From: Lucifuga dentata
Lineage: Eukaryota; Chordata; Actinopteri; Ophidiiformes; Bythitidae
NCBI GenBank assembly: GCA_014773175.1
Contig: VXCM01000419.1
Coordinates: 108,733-172,732 of the forward strand
DNA: 64,000 nucleotides
Direction: 5' to 3'
Shown: in pieces, positions 1-11,505 of the stretch
Layout: every line of letters begins with the position of its first letter
How positions within the stretch are numbered: position 1 is the first letter of the stretch
Translations under genes and position numbers: made by a program
Notes under the pieces: model-generated
Told to the model about the DNA's origin: nothing
Databases searched by the model: none
Seen by the model: only the letters and a program-made list of their open reading frames with translations

Positions 1-212
1 ACTCCACAGTTAGTTCCTGTTTTCTCGGTAAGGACTCATCTCTGGCATCTTTCCGCGGATCTTCTTCTTCGGCTGAAAATGTTCTCGGTTACGGCGTCTT
101 CATCAGTCTCACCGGCCACCGAGAACCACTAATCTCACCCTGAGGATGCGCGATCACGTGGAGCCCGAGAGCGCTCGTGTCTGTTGAACATCTGTGAAGC
201 GCGCCGCCGCGA
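1..212. promoter_or_regulatory. CpG-rich end fragment, possible promoter or first exon
   Basis: This stretch is clearly richer in CpG than the AT-rich DNA after it, and it stops at an N followed by a (CT)n run. On the minus strand an ATG at 191 opens a frame of 17 codons that reaches a good-looking splice donor (CAGG then GTGAGA) at 139/138, so it could be the first coding exon of a gene leaving the window to the left. On the plus strand there is another donor-like site after base 27 (TCTCG then GTAAGG). I do not recognise the short peptide. CpG content and donors support a gene start only weakly. Confidence 0.25.
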
Positions 213-213
213 N

Positions 214-262
<49 letters not shown>
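214..262. repeat. (CT)n microsatellite
   Basis: About 24 CT units directly follow a single N, which suggests a contig end placed at the repeat. Confidence 0.95.
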
Positions 263-263
<1 letters not shown>

Positions 264-854
264 ATAAATAGGTAAATAAATACAACAAATCAAATAAGAC
301 AAAGATTTTAAGATTTTAAAAAATAGATGTCCCAATCCTTCTTTATTTTTAATTTATACATACTGAGAAAAATTCACAATTAGATTCTTAATGAAATTTA
401 ATTGAAGATTTTTTTGTAAATGATGAAAAATCATCATTTTATGTATTTATCAGTTGATCGTTATTGAAGATGTACTGTATGCGAGGGGCCTATTCAATTT
501 ACTGGGTTATCAGGATTTCTAACATGTAACAACTTCTGTTTTTACAGATTTTTCTAGGAAGTTAAATAAAACTTATTAGGGTTCTTCCAATATTCCATGG
601 TTCAAGATTTTTCAAAATTGTTCCCAATTTTTCATTGTTATTTCCAGTTTGTCACAGTTGTACCTGACTTAACTTTTAACCCTATCATGCCATTTGTGTC
701 ACATTTGATACATGATTTTCTGAGACATCATCAACATAATCAGTTATTGATCAAAATGCCTATTATATCATGTCTTTAAAAAAAAGTTCCAGTTTAAATC
801 CTGTTGAGCTAAATAATAATGCCTGTATGCAATATATATATACCAAAAAAATTT

Positions 855-889
<35 letters not shown>

Positions 890-3543
890 TGGAGTTTAAG
901 GGTTCAATAAATGTCATGGGGCAGACTTGAAGAGGTTTTTGCCATTTCCCCCCCAAGTTTTCACTTATTCCTGACTTTTCAGGGTGTTTTGAAGTAATTG
1001 TAGTTTTTTCATGGTTATTCCAAACTTTTCACTTATTCCTGATGTTTTGGATTTATTCTTGACTTTTGTTAAATGATTCCAGCCTCTTCAGGGTTAAATC
1101 AGGTCATTGACTGTATTCTCTGGGCACTATGGTGTAAATAGCTGGCCTGCACGTCTGTGGCAGATCAAATAGTGCAGGCTAGTGCATTGCAGGGCATGGC
1201 ATGGAAAACAGAGTTTAAAAAGAAAAAAAATTAATGCAATTCAAAAGTAACATTAGCTTGGATAAGTTAAGTCTTGGAAAATGGCTTTGAAGTCTTTAGA
1301 TCAATGTTCCTCTTCTCTGATTATTGAAGACTCACTGTCCATGACACTTCTGCTAAATATGAATGTGAAACATCGTATGCTTGCCTTATCTTGAAACTGT
1401 GACTCATTTATCCAGATATTTTCAGAGCTGAAGCTTCAGAAAAGGTTCCCGCATGTGAATGTGTGTGATGACAGACACCCTCCAAATGCCCATTCAGAGG
1501 AACAGTGGACTGCAGTGTTTGCCCTGTGAACAGAGCCCACACTAACTCCTTTCACTGAACACCCTTCCTGTGCTTTCACACACACACTTAGACATTCAGA
1601 GAGATTACATAACAAAATCTTGTTTTATTCTCTGCTTTCCAAAGAGGAGATGCCTTACATAGATGTGTTGTACATGAAAGTGGATTCACTCCGAGATTCA
1701 AAACAATGAAATATCTGCTTCATAAATATGTGAAGTGGTAAAATCCATCCATGCACTGGAAACTCACACTGGAAAGTCTCTCTCATGCACGCACACACGC
1801 ACCTACTTCAAGATGCATTCAGTGTCTCAACCCTTCTTTTGTAAGCAGTTGTTGGTTCACTGTACGAACTGTCCCACATAGTAAGATTAGACAGTTTCTG
1901 ACAGAAAAAGTGTTTCCTGACTACAGACTAGAGGTGACAGGCAGCTTGTATGAAACCCTTAACTGATCATATCCAGCTTTCACAGCTGAGACTGATATAT
2001 GAACTCACATTGACAAACATACATCAGAACCAGCAGTCAATGACTATGGACTACACCACCAACTTCTTTTGAGGAAAATTTTTATTTTTAATTTTATGGC
2101 TCCATTGCTAGTGTAAAAAGTCTGTTTGAGGTAATAATTTTGCATGAAAAATTTGCAATTCCTACTCTAATTATTTAATTGGGGCTAACAAGTTATTTTC
2201 TATTTAAATGTGAATGATTACAGATTTATTTCAGCTTTCAGGTGGATTGGGTTGTGGATTTTATTTTACCTGCATACATTTAGTATTTTGTATGAAATCA
2301 CTCTGCAAATGTAACTGACCTTGTTTCAGCATTAATGGTAAAAAAAAAAAATATATATATACTGTATATGAAACATGTTAAGGTNATTAATGGTAAAAAA
2401 AAAAAAAATATATATACTGTATATGAAACATGTTAAGGTGATGATCTGGTATGCCAGGGCCACGCATGATGAATCTAAATTTAAACCAAGTTTACAGAGA
2501 CAATTCTTGAGACCACAATTTCCATCATAACCAAACATATGCTGTCTATGTCGATGCAGTGACTACTTGTAGGCTACATGCTCGAAGGATAAGGGCATAC
2601 GTGAAGCATACTGGTAAGAAGCGCATCTAAAATTGTTACTTCAAGATGAAATTTTAAAATCTGCCCAACTTGAAATCCACTTCAAAATAAATACTCGTGC
2701 CTTCAGAAACTGGAATCATCTTATCGCGATGCTTCAAAGTAACACTAACCGCACAAACCATGTGATACTAAATCTTCCAAAAGCTCAAGTCATCACTGCG
2801 GCCATAACGTGAGCCGAACATGGTGAGTGAAGAGAATTCATTAATCAAGATGGCTACTCTTGTCATGTTTAAGGTGTGGGACTTGATCTACGGCTGTCTC
2901 GAATCATCATAGCAACTCTGTTCAAACGAGACCTGTAAAAGGTGTTGGTGTGCGTTTTTTGCAGAATCACTTGAGATTTCAGCAATGTATTAATGCGGCT
3001 GAGGGACTTAGTCCTGCGTGTAAATGATTCTAGAAAAAACTATTCATAAAAACATCATTTCAAATAGAATTTTTCTGACCTCTGAAAAAACCTTAAAAAT
3101 TGACAAGTTTTGTTCTTCAAAAAAAAAAACAGCTCCTTGCTTTTGAGCTCGCCCCTGTACGCATGATTGTGCTTTTTAACACATATTCACACAGTACGGC
3201 TGCAATATTCCTGCACACAGCACCAGCTTTTTACTATTTAACATATGCAGTTATGTTACTCTCTGTGTAGTCTCCAGCTGGGTATGCCATTTTCCCCCCA
3301 GCATGTCTGAAGTTTGCCATGTTGACCGTGACCCATCATCAAGGTCTACCTGGTTGAAGGTGGCTGTGTTGCTTGTAGTAACAACTTTATGCCTCGACTG
3401 GTTTAGTCAATAATAAATATTAATAAATACTCCAGGGATCAGTTGCATCAGAATAAGTCCAATCTGAGCTTGATCCGTGACCCGTGTCTGATCCCTGAAT
3501 CCTGCTGTGCTACCAGGACGCTGGCTGCTTGTCCCTACGCCGT
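263..3543. other. AT-rich DNA beyond the tapt1 stop codon, no gene seen
   Basis: This contains T and A homopolymers (857-888), an assembly duplication around the N at 2385, and short open frames that look random. Its right part should hold the tapt1 3' UTR. Minus-strand AATAAA candidates occur at about 2226-2231 and 2258, but I cannot say which is used. I see no conserved coding exon. Confidence 0.5.
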
Positions 3544-3865
3544 TCAGTCTATACGGTTGCCACAGATAGTGAAACGGTCTATCTCCAGCAAGTCTTTCTT
3601 AGGTGTTCTGTGTTTGAGGCCATCCCCTTCCGTTCCCGTGTCGGTGTTGATGATTTTGTCGTCATCCTCTTCGTCGGGTGTAGTCAGGAACGTGTCCGAG
3701 TTGCTTGTGGGCAATGTGGGGGCAGAGCTCTCTGCCACGTGGTCAGGTGGAGAGTTGACTGATGCCAACGAAGTTCTTCCTTTGTCAGTGGCTGGTTCTG
3801 TTTGAAAGAATGGATGTGTTTATTAAAATTAGCGGTTGGGCATCCTAATGTATACTTTACTTACT

Positions 3866-3924
<59 letters not shown>

Positions 3925-6900
3925 TGTTGTGGTGTTGTGTGGACGTGTTTGGTGCGGTGAGCTCTGGAGTTTACACGGCTGGAGACAGCAGAAGGTGGAG
4001 GATCGAAGAGCTTTTCTTCCATATTGGCTTCTTTAACAAACGTACAAGATGTTCCCAGCAGAACGATGCTGTTGAGCACCTTCAGAGTAATCATCCTGTC
4101 CACACATACAGAAAAGCATATGGATACGATACAGGTTTTGTAAGTGAAAGTGTAAAATGGAAGCACAAAGCTAATCTACTAATCTAATACAAGTGCAGAT
4201 GTCTGACAATTACCCCAAGTAAAACAGCAGCACACACATAAAGGACAGCGAACCCTGGATCTTCACTGAGCTGGTCACTACTCTGATCAACTGAAAATAG
4301 AAACACAAACACATCATCACATGTAGTTCATACACAATCAGTAGCTGTGGATATCCAAACAAGAGAGAAGTGTGACTGACCAGCAGAGCTAAAGGAAGAG
4401 GAATGAAGCCCATTCTTCTGGATACTGAGTCACTGTAGTCTGTATAAGCCTGGAAACAAACGTGACATAACACCAACCAACATTATTTCACTTTCCTTAA
4501 TGAAATCTTTAGCCAGTCCATCACACTTTTAATTTAAATTACATCACATCAAATCAGAAAAGATAAATGGAAGTTAAAGTTTATCTTAAATCCCGCTCAA
4601 TCCTGCAAAAATCCTTCTCTGTTCTAATTCTGTCGTAAACAAGAAAATACCGAATTGAGTAGAAAATACAACAATAAAATAGCATCTGGTAAATAATTAA
4701 CAACATACTGTTGTTTGTGACTTTACTTCAGATATTGTCATGACCGCAGCAATTAGTGTTCATGTTGTCATGTCAAGTGGAGTCTGGCAAACTTTTGTAT
4801 TCAGGAGCATGGGGAGGGCTCCAGGATGATTATTCAGGAAATTATATCAAATTCATGTACAATTATATTAAACAAATTAATACATGAATGTTAAAAATCT
4901 CTCATCATCCTGTTTGCATATAAAGTCACTCCACATGTGCCACAGAAACTTTGCTCTACTTTTCACTCATAGACATGCTTTCAGTCGTACTGTAGCTACA
5001 CCCAAAGATCAAGAAGCCTTAACATTCAATCAAGCTAATAGAAACACACTTATTTTCTGGTGACATGCTGCAAAGTTTGCCTTAAAGTTGCTCAAATGTT
5101 TCATGGAGTCTCAGTTTATGTTCATTGTTTATTTCCCTTACATTTTTCTGTCGACTGCTGACTAGGTCAAAGGCGAGGCTGGCTCGGTACTCCCCATACA
5201 CCTGGGAAATGGTGAGAAGAGAGAGTATAACATCAACATATTGAACAATTATGCAGGTACTTCTTAGACAGAATGGAGTAATGGGTATCTGCATTAGAAA
5301 ATGTACTCCTTTTATTAAATACTTCAACGTCTAAAACTAAAGCTGACTGTTGGAACCAAATAAACTACTTTATTGATAAATCAGTTGCCCTTGTGGTGAA
5401 TGTAAGCATGGAAGTTGATTAATTAGAGACCAGTTGAATTGAATCATAATAAATTCAGTGAATTAAAAAAGAAAAGCATGCATGCACATGCATGGATTCA
5501 CAAGTGCTTGAGTGCTAGCAACGTGTCAGTGAGGTTTGTGTGATTACAATTGACAGTCTAGAGATAAAAGGGTTAATCTCTTCCCGTAGGATTGGTTTCT
5601 GTTACTTAATCACGGCTACAACTCCTGAAGGAAATCAAAGAAGCAGAGAACATGAGGGAAGTCGGTAGGAAGCTAACAAGGTCACGATGAAATGGGAAAA
5701 TGGCGAATTGATTGACTGCTGTTTATGTGGTGTGATTGTGTGTGTGTGTGTGTGACAGAAACAAAGCTAGTGTGTGAGCGAGAGTGAAAGAGTTTATCAA
5801 ATACAAGTCAGTGGAGAAGGACAAGAGGAGGAGTGTGACAAGAGGAGTGTGACTGAAATCTGCACCTTGTGTTAACCGCCTTTAAATCAACAAACAAGAG
5901 TGTTTCCCTACTTACTTTTACTTGTCAAGACACTTAATGTACCACACACATACACATTCAGTGAAACTATGCTGAAAGACTTACATCTGCACTGATGTCA
6001 TTGAATTTGGTGATGAAGGCATGCTTGACAACATCCACAGCAACCTCTGAGGCGATCACCATGACTACATCAGGAAACAGCACCCATAGATGGTCTGTGA
6101 ACAAACATATTCTGATCAGCATCATTAAGCATGAATCCAGTTATTACAGCCACAGTCAGATCTGTGAGGCTCAGTAATGTTGAACTCTTTCCACAGCACT
6201 GTGGTAGGTACCGGGGTTCCAGGAGAACTGCTCCATGTTTCTCAGACAGACGATAAGCAGGAGGATGTAGTTGGTGAATCTCTCTTTTATGTCTGTGGAA
6301 GCAAATGAATCAGTCCTAAATTAATCTACTTTGTACTCAATGATGCACAAACTTTACCTTATGCTAAATCACCAAGTACAAAGGCCAAAGTACAAACCGT
6401 TCAAAGAGCATATTTGGCTGTTTCATATATTTTCACTCACCACTGTTCGACATCTGGAAAAGGTTGTTCTTTTCAAACTTCTTGAATACACTTCCTTTGA
6501 TTTCCACAAACTGTAAAAAAAAAAAAAAAAAAAANTTTTTTTTTTTTTTTGTTACAGAGTTTGTATGTTTGTGTGGATTACTCACATTGTTGGACATCAT
6601 GATGGTGAGTAGGGACTTGTTGTGGGAGTTGAAAGCAACATTGAGAGTGGTGGCCTGAACCATGATGAGGATGGCATGGAGAACTAGAATGCATAATACT
6701 GAGGAAAAATATACTGTGGGCTATAGTAGTGCTAAAGTGATCAGTTGATTAAGTGATTAGTCTAATGACAAAAACAAAAAATCAATGCTATATGATATCT
6801 ATATGATATATCAAAGCTATATGATAATTGATTAATCATGTTAAGTCATATATCCAGTAAAAATGACTAAAGATTTGGTGTTTTTTTTCTATCACAACAC

Positions 6901-9900
6901 TATAAACAGCTCTGTGTGAATACACTCACACGCAACCTCAGCTACAGTAGTTTGGAGTAAAGGTGAGTGTTTTCCCGGATTGTCTCTTATGTACAGGAGT
7001 TCACAACCACACAAATATATACACAGGAACAGAGGATACAGACATAGAGCACAGCCATGAGAAAGTGAGGAATCACGCCTATGTGCGCTCTGTTCTTCTC
7101 CTTGGGTTCTGTTGCTGTCCAGTAAAGAGCATCTAGGATGTCCTGGCCAAATGAGGAGAACAGGCGGTCTGCCACCTGAGAAAGAGGAAGGAGGAGAGGA
7201 TATAGAAGTGTGAGTGAGCAGATTGTACAATCACACTTACAGACAAGAGGGAGTATGTAGGCGTACCTCTAGCATGTTGTAGATGATGTAGAGTTTGATG
7301 ACAGACTGTCCTCTGATGAGGTGGTACATCATGGAGTAATCCACATAGCTCATCATAGAGTAACACAGCACCATGATGAAGCCCTTCAGTACATCACACA
7401 CCTGGGCTGGCTGGAGCAGGCGGGAGCCACTACAACACACACATACACACCTATCTGTTTGCCAGAAAAAAACAATGCTACCCTCTAGAGGTTGAGAACA
7501 AAAGTACACTGGTTATTTCTACGTAAATACATGTGGATGTGATCACATGCAACGATAGACCAAATATGTGTATGTGACATGCTAAAAAAAAAAAGGTGAA
7601 ATTAAATTAAGGGCCTTCTTCACTTATCCTCTAATAAGAAGCATAAATGAAGTCTCCACAGTCTGTTTCTAATAATATGAATATGTCTGTTCTGGGACAT
7701 CAAAATTGATTTTGCCCTGCTACCCACAAATCCTTCTGTATGTACTTTTTCTTGGCTGGTAGAACAGCATGCGTGTACTTTTTAAAACACGAAATGGGTC
7801 TATTCTAATTGATCACAAATGTTTCATAATCCTGTGTAGAACCAGCCATCAGACGTGAGTACTCAGTCACACAGAACCATTGTTGCAACATGTTGATGGA
7901 CATTTAAATGTACCCATTATTTTGCATAACATTTCTGTGTCCTGATTTCATGTTGCCATTTGATGCCACACCATTGCTCTGTTCATGCTGAGGATGCCTT
8001 AAAGCTACAATGCATTTATTTAATATCTCTCCAGTTATAGTCCAGCTAATTAAGTTTGCTACATAAGCTACTCATGAATGCTGTGTCCTTTATTTTCAAG
8101 GTTCAGCCAATTTTTGCTGTAAATAGACTGAAAAGACGGTAACTGTTAAATCGGTGCTCTTATCACTACCTTACTCTAATTTTGCAGGCTGTTCCATTTT
8201 TTCCTCCTTATTTCCACTTTGCCATGCGTTTGCCAGTGACTGTGTCTTACCTGAGGCCGCAGCATGGCCGCGTGAGGAGCCGTAAAAGTGCCAGCAGCAC
8301 CCTGAGGGGCAACAGGGTGAAAACATAGAGGAAGGCATCCAGACACAGGAAGAAGCCAAATATCATCAACTATGGACAGAAAATGAAGAGAGAGAAAATA
8401 ATCAGCATATTTGTAACATTTTGAAAATTTGTCAACATGACTTGTTTGTGTGCTTACCTTCTCCAGCTCCTTGGGGATGCGGAGACAGGTGTATACCTTC
8501 TCTCTTCGCTCTGTGTATTTAGCCTCGTTGTGTTCCAGGAAGTAGCCTCTGGTGAGCTCAGTAGTTATAAACCTGACCAGAGACAAGTCTAGAGCCAAAA
8601 TTGGACAAACGAAACATATATTTAAATCACCATTCTTTCTGACAACCTTTTTCCCCTCACACATTTGTAGATGAGCAGATGCTGTTCCAGGGATGGGTGA
8701 CCGGAGCTCCACTCAGTCACATTACAGAAGTATCAGAGGTGATGAGAGATAGTCTGAGTCTTTAATCCTCAGACTGTCTCCTGTCTCCATGGCATCACCA
8801 GCAAGCTACATTACCTAGCTAATATATGCAGCTTCACTTAGCACAAGGTAACTATCAGCATATTAAAATATGTACATGTGACTGTGAATCTTATATTTAT
8901 GAATTATAGGCAACATGTGATAAGCCATCAAGACAAGTGCCCATCACATTGCCAGCTGCAAAAGTGATGCTTTGTGTACCAAATCAGACAAAAAAGTCTA
9001 AACCTTTCATAGGTTAAAGTTTACAGTGATAAAAAGTGAGGTACGCTGGGGTATCTATGCCTGTGAGAACCTGCAGTAAAAGCAAATGTTTGATAGCATT
9101 ACCAGCAAAATAATCCAGAGTACGCAATTACAACACTGCCATTAATATTCTATGATTTGGCTAAAATTTTCAGCACGAATTTACAAGTTGCAGGTAAAGT
9201 CTTATGTTCAGACTACAAACCAGGAGCACAACTTCACCTGCAAATGATCTCTCTCTAAGATAACATATAAAAACACACACATACGGTATATACACACACA
9301 GAAGAAAGTGACTATTGAAGAAACTTTTATAAGTTAATAAATTATATCAATACATTAGCTAGATTTCATTTAAAGTCATAACCCCCTATCATAGGATCCT
9401 AACTACACCCACTTAGCATCACTTCTGATGGAGCCCCACCAATGCAAAAACAGCTTGTCTTATTCTGACAGAACAGCTCACGTCTGTTTGACATTGCATG
9501 GTTAAAATGTGTTTAAAATGGTTCTAAAATTGGTATAATTGCCAGGAAAATTTGGAAGTCTGCTATGCGTACCAAATTAGGATGCATAAGAAACTAGCGA
9601 GCTAACGCTACCTGTACTTCAGAACAGAAGCAGTAAGTGAGATGGGCTGATATAGCCTACATCCTCAGCCCTTTCAGATTCAGCTAAAATTATAAGTGTG
9701 TGAATAACTATCACAGCAATCCTGGCTCGTTTTCTATAAATGAAAACAATCACGGCTGCAGCTAAGTGTGCAGGGCTACAGGCTAGCTCCGCACCTGACA
9801 GGCTGCATTTCTTGTCCTTACTGCTGCCATTTTTCCCGTTGAAGCTCAGCGTCTCTGTGACTCCGTCCTTCTCCTTATTGGTGTAAGCTTTTCTGCCTCT

Positions 9901-9957
9901 TTCCCCATCCTCCGTCTCCTGTTCCAGCCCTGACGACTGCGAGTCCGCCATCTTCAT
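3544..9957 (-). CDS. tapt1: Transmembrane anterior posterior transformation protein 1 (TAPT1)
   Basis: Fourteen coding exons on the minus strand: 9957-9795, 8588-8458, 8369-8251, 7429-7267, 7175-7040, 6683-6586, 6510-6441, 6292-6212, 6094-5985, 5201-5142, 4449-4381, 4290-4214, 4095-3923, 3797-3544. All introns start GT and end AG, and the phases fit. The product is 567 aa, which I recall as the length of the human protein. Diagnostic blocks are ELTRGYFLEHNEAKYTERR, YVDYSMMYHLIRGQSVIKLY, HIGVIPHF, QATTLNVAFNSHNKSLLTIM, EYRASLAFDLVSSRQKN and the C-terminus KKDLLEIDRFTICGNRID. The family (Pfam TAPT1/DUF747) is a multi-pass membrane protein tied to Golgi organisation, ciliary basal bodies and skeletal development. 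The N-terminus (first 54 codons) and the acidic stretch before the tail are the variable parts. The start chosen is ATG at 9957; a second in-frame ATG lies two codons later. Exon 5 uses a GTATCC donor, set by phase and by the VFLHA junction. Confidence 0.96.
3867..3920. repeat. (AG)n microsatellite in tapt1 intron 13
   Basis: It consists of 27 AG units, which read CT on the tapt1 strand. It touches the splice donor of tapt1 exon 13 (exon end 3923, intron GT at 3922-3921) and fills nearly half of the 125-bp intron. Confidence 0.97.
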
Positions 9958-9980
9958 GAAGCGGCCTCAGCTTCTGGGAG

Positions 9981-10012
9981 ACAGGAAGTACGTACGTCAG
10001 AGAGTGACGTCA
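9981..10012. promoter_or_regulatory. tapt1 upstream CRE and ETS-like sites
   Basis: A perfect palindromic CRE (TGACGTCA) lies at 10005-10012, and an ETS-like ACAGGAAGT at 9981-9989. Both are within 60 bp upstream of the tapt1 start codon. They are visible as sequence; binding and use are inferred. Confidence 0.5.
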
Positions 10013-10598
10013 TCGGTGAAAGACCGAAGGAGAGAGAGAAAAAGAAAAATTAAGAAAGAAAATGAAAGAAAAATAAAAGAAAAAAAATAATGGAAAGAAA
10101 AAGACAGACAGATACTTGAAGTGTCACTTTATGGTTTTAAATTTTCTGTGTCATAAACTGCGTGCGCACACTGAAACTTCAGATCTACCGGTACAGCAGC
10201 ATAAATTCCAAAACGCGCAATATGAATAAAAGTTCGCATTAGTGGCAATGGAATGGTTCAAACTTGGTCAAAAGCATTGATTAGGACAATAGGCAGCCTT
10301 GACGTTCCCAATAAACATTCAGCAGTAATTTTCTACTGTCACCAGTGCTCACCACACAAGCTGAACTACAAATTCCGCTGTCGCCAGATTCCTCCGTTCA
10401 CCAAACTCACTTTGTCACATCCAAATAGCCCCAAATGTGAGCTGTAACTTGATTTCATCCCTTCATCTTCAGAATTTTTTTTTACAATGGGGATGCAAAT
10501 CTTGGCAGAAGTGCGGATGCAATTCTGGGCAGGGATGCAGATTTCAGCACAAGCCTGGTAGGTGAATTTAATATTTCCTATATTTCCGCCAGACCCAC

Positions 10599-10599
<1 letters not shown>

Positions 10600-10648
<49 letters not shown>
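10600..10648. repeat. (AC)n microsatellite
   Basis: An uninterrupted run of about 24 AC units. Confidence 0.97.
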
Positions 10649-10652
<4 letters not shown>

Positions 10653-10703
10653 CCATCCATGAGCTCAACACACTTCATATCTCGCTCGTGCACCCCCAAT
10701 ACA

Positions 10704-11001
10704 TTAGGGTCTATGTAGGAGCCTACAAGCCCAATTAACAAATTGGGCTACTTTCATCATCATCATCATCNTTAGGGTCTATGTAGGAGCCTACAAGCCC
10801 AATTAACAAATTGGGCTACTTTCATCATCATCATCATCATCATCATCATCTTCAACTTGTATAGTATCTTTCAAAACAAAGTTTCAAGGTGCGTAACACA
10901 AACAATTCAATAGAAGAATTCAACAGTAGAAACANCTTTCAAAACAAAGTTTCAAGGTGCGTAACACAAACAATTCAATAGAAGAATTCAACAGTAGAAA
11001 C
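10704..11001. repeat. Two adjacent assembly duplications around N at 10771 and 10935
   Basis: About 67 bases before each N are repeated directly after it. The sequence between the two Ns is real, but each flank is counted twice. Most likely two contig overlaps were left unmerged. Confidence 0.85.
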
Positions 11002-11217
11002 AATGGAACAGCAATAGCAGTGCAATATCAATGTTACGTTGAACGTGTAGGATTATCATGCCTAGGCCTATAGTGTATTGATTAAAAGTACCCGTGGTAA
11101 TAACCTGACCTTTACGATATCTTTTAAGACTATCTATCAAGCCGACACAATTACACTATAAATTTCCAGCTGCAAAGGGCAAGTTGCAAATGTTATTGCA
11201 TTTGGGGGAGGGAGGGG

Positions 11218-11250
<33 letters not shown>

Positions 11251-11492
11251 CGCAACAGGGAAAGAGGATAGGGTTTCTCTCGGTAAGGGATCACTTTGAC
11301 CGCCATAGATTCGATTTCTCCCTTTGTCCCTCACACGTCAACACAAAAAGAAAGTTCTTTTTTTCTCCTCTGATCATGATTTTTGCTCTTATCTCAGACC
11401 TTAGAATAAACTCATGGTGATTGCGCGTAACACCGTGTCCGTGAGCACTCCGTGGTCTCTGCCCAGCGTCGTGTTTCCTCCCTTGGGGCACC

Positions 11493-11504
11493 ATGGGCTC
11501 CTAA
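11493..11504 (+). promoter_or_regulatory. Minimal upstream ORF before clrn2
   Basis: ATG GGC TCC TAA in a near-ideal Kozak context (CACCATGG) ends a single base before the clrn2 start codon. If it lies in the mature mRNA, initiation on clrn2 would need leaky scanning or reinitiation. Confidence 0.6.
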
Positions 11505-11505
11505 G

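Larger units (their letters stand above)
10013..11492. other. Divergent spacer between tapt1 and clrn2
   Basis: The two genes are read away from each other across about 1.5 kb. The spacer holds an A/G-rich tract (10020-10110), a (CA)n run, two assembly duplications (N at 10771 and 10935), an (ATC)n run and a (GA)n run at about 11216-11250. The segment around 10850-10890 resembles a dispersed teleost repeat of the type tatag-cctttca-...-aagtgc. No exon was found. Confidence 0.6.

Noticed and set aside
3924..4187. Plus-strand open frame of 87 codons
   Set aside because: It is the complement of tapt1 exon 13, which is conserved and spliced on the minus strand.
10704..11001. Real tandem repeats around 10.8-11.0 kb, and similar ones at other Ns
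   Set aside because: Each is a single doubled segment of 54-67 bp with an N exactly at the centre, which fits unmerged contig overlaps better than biology.
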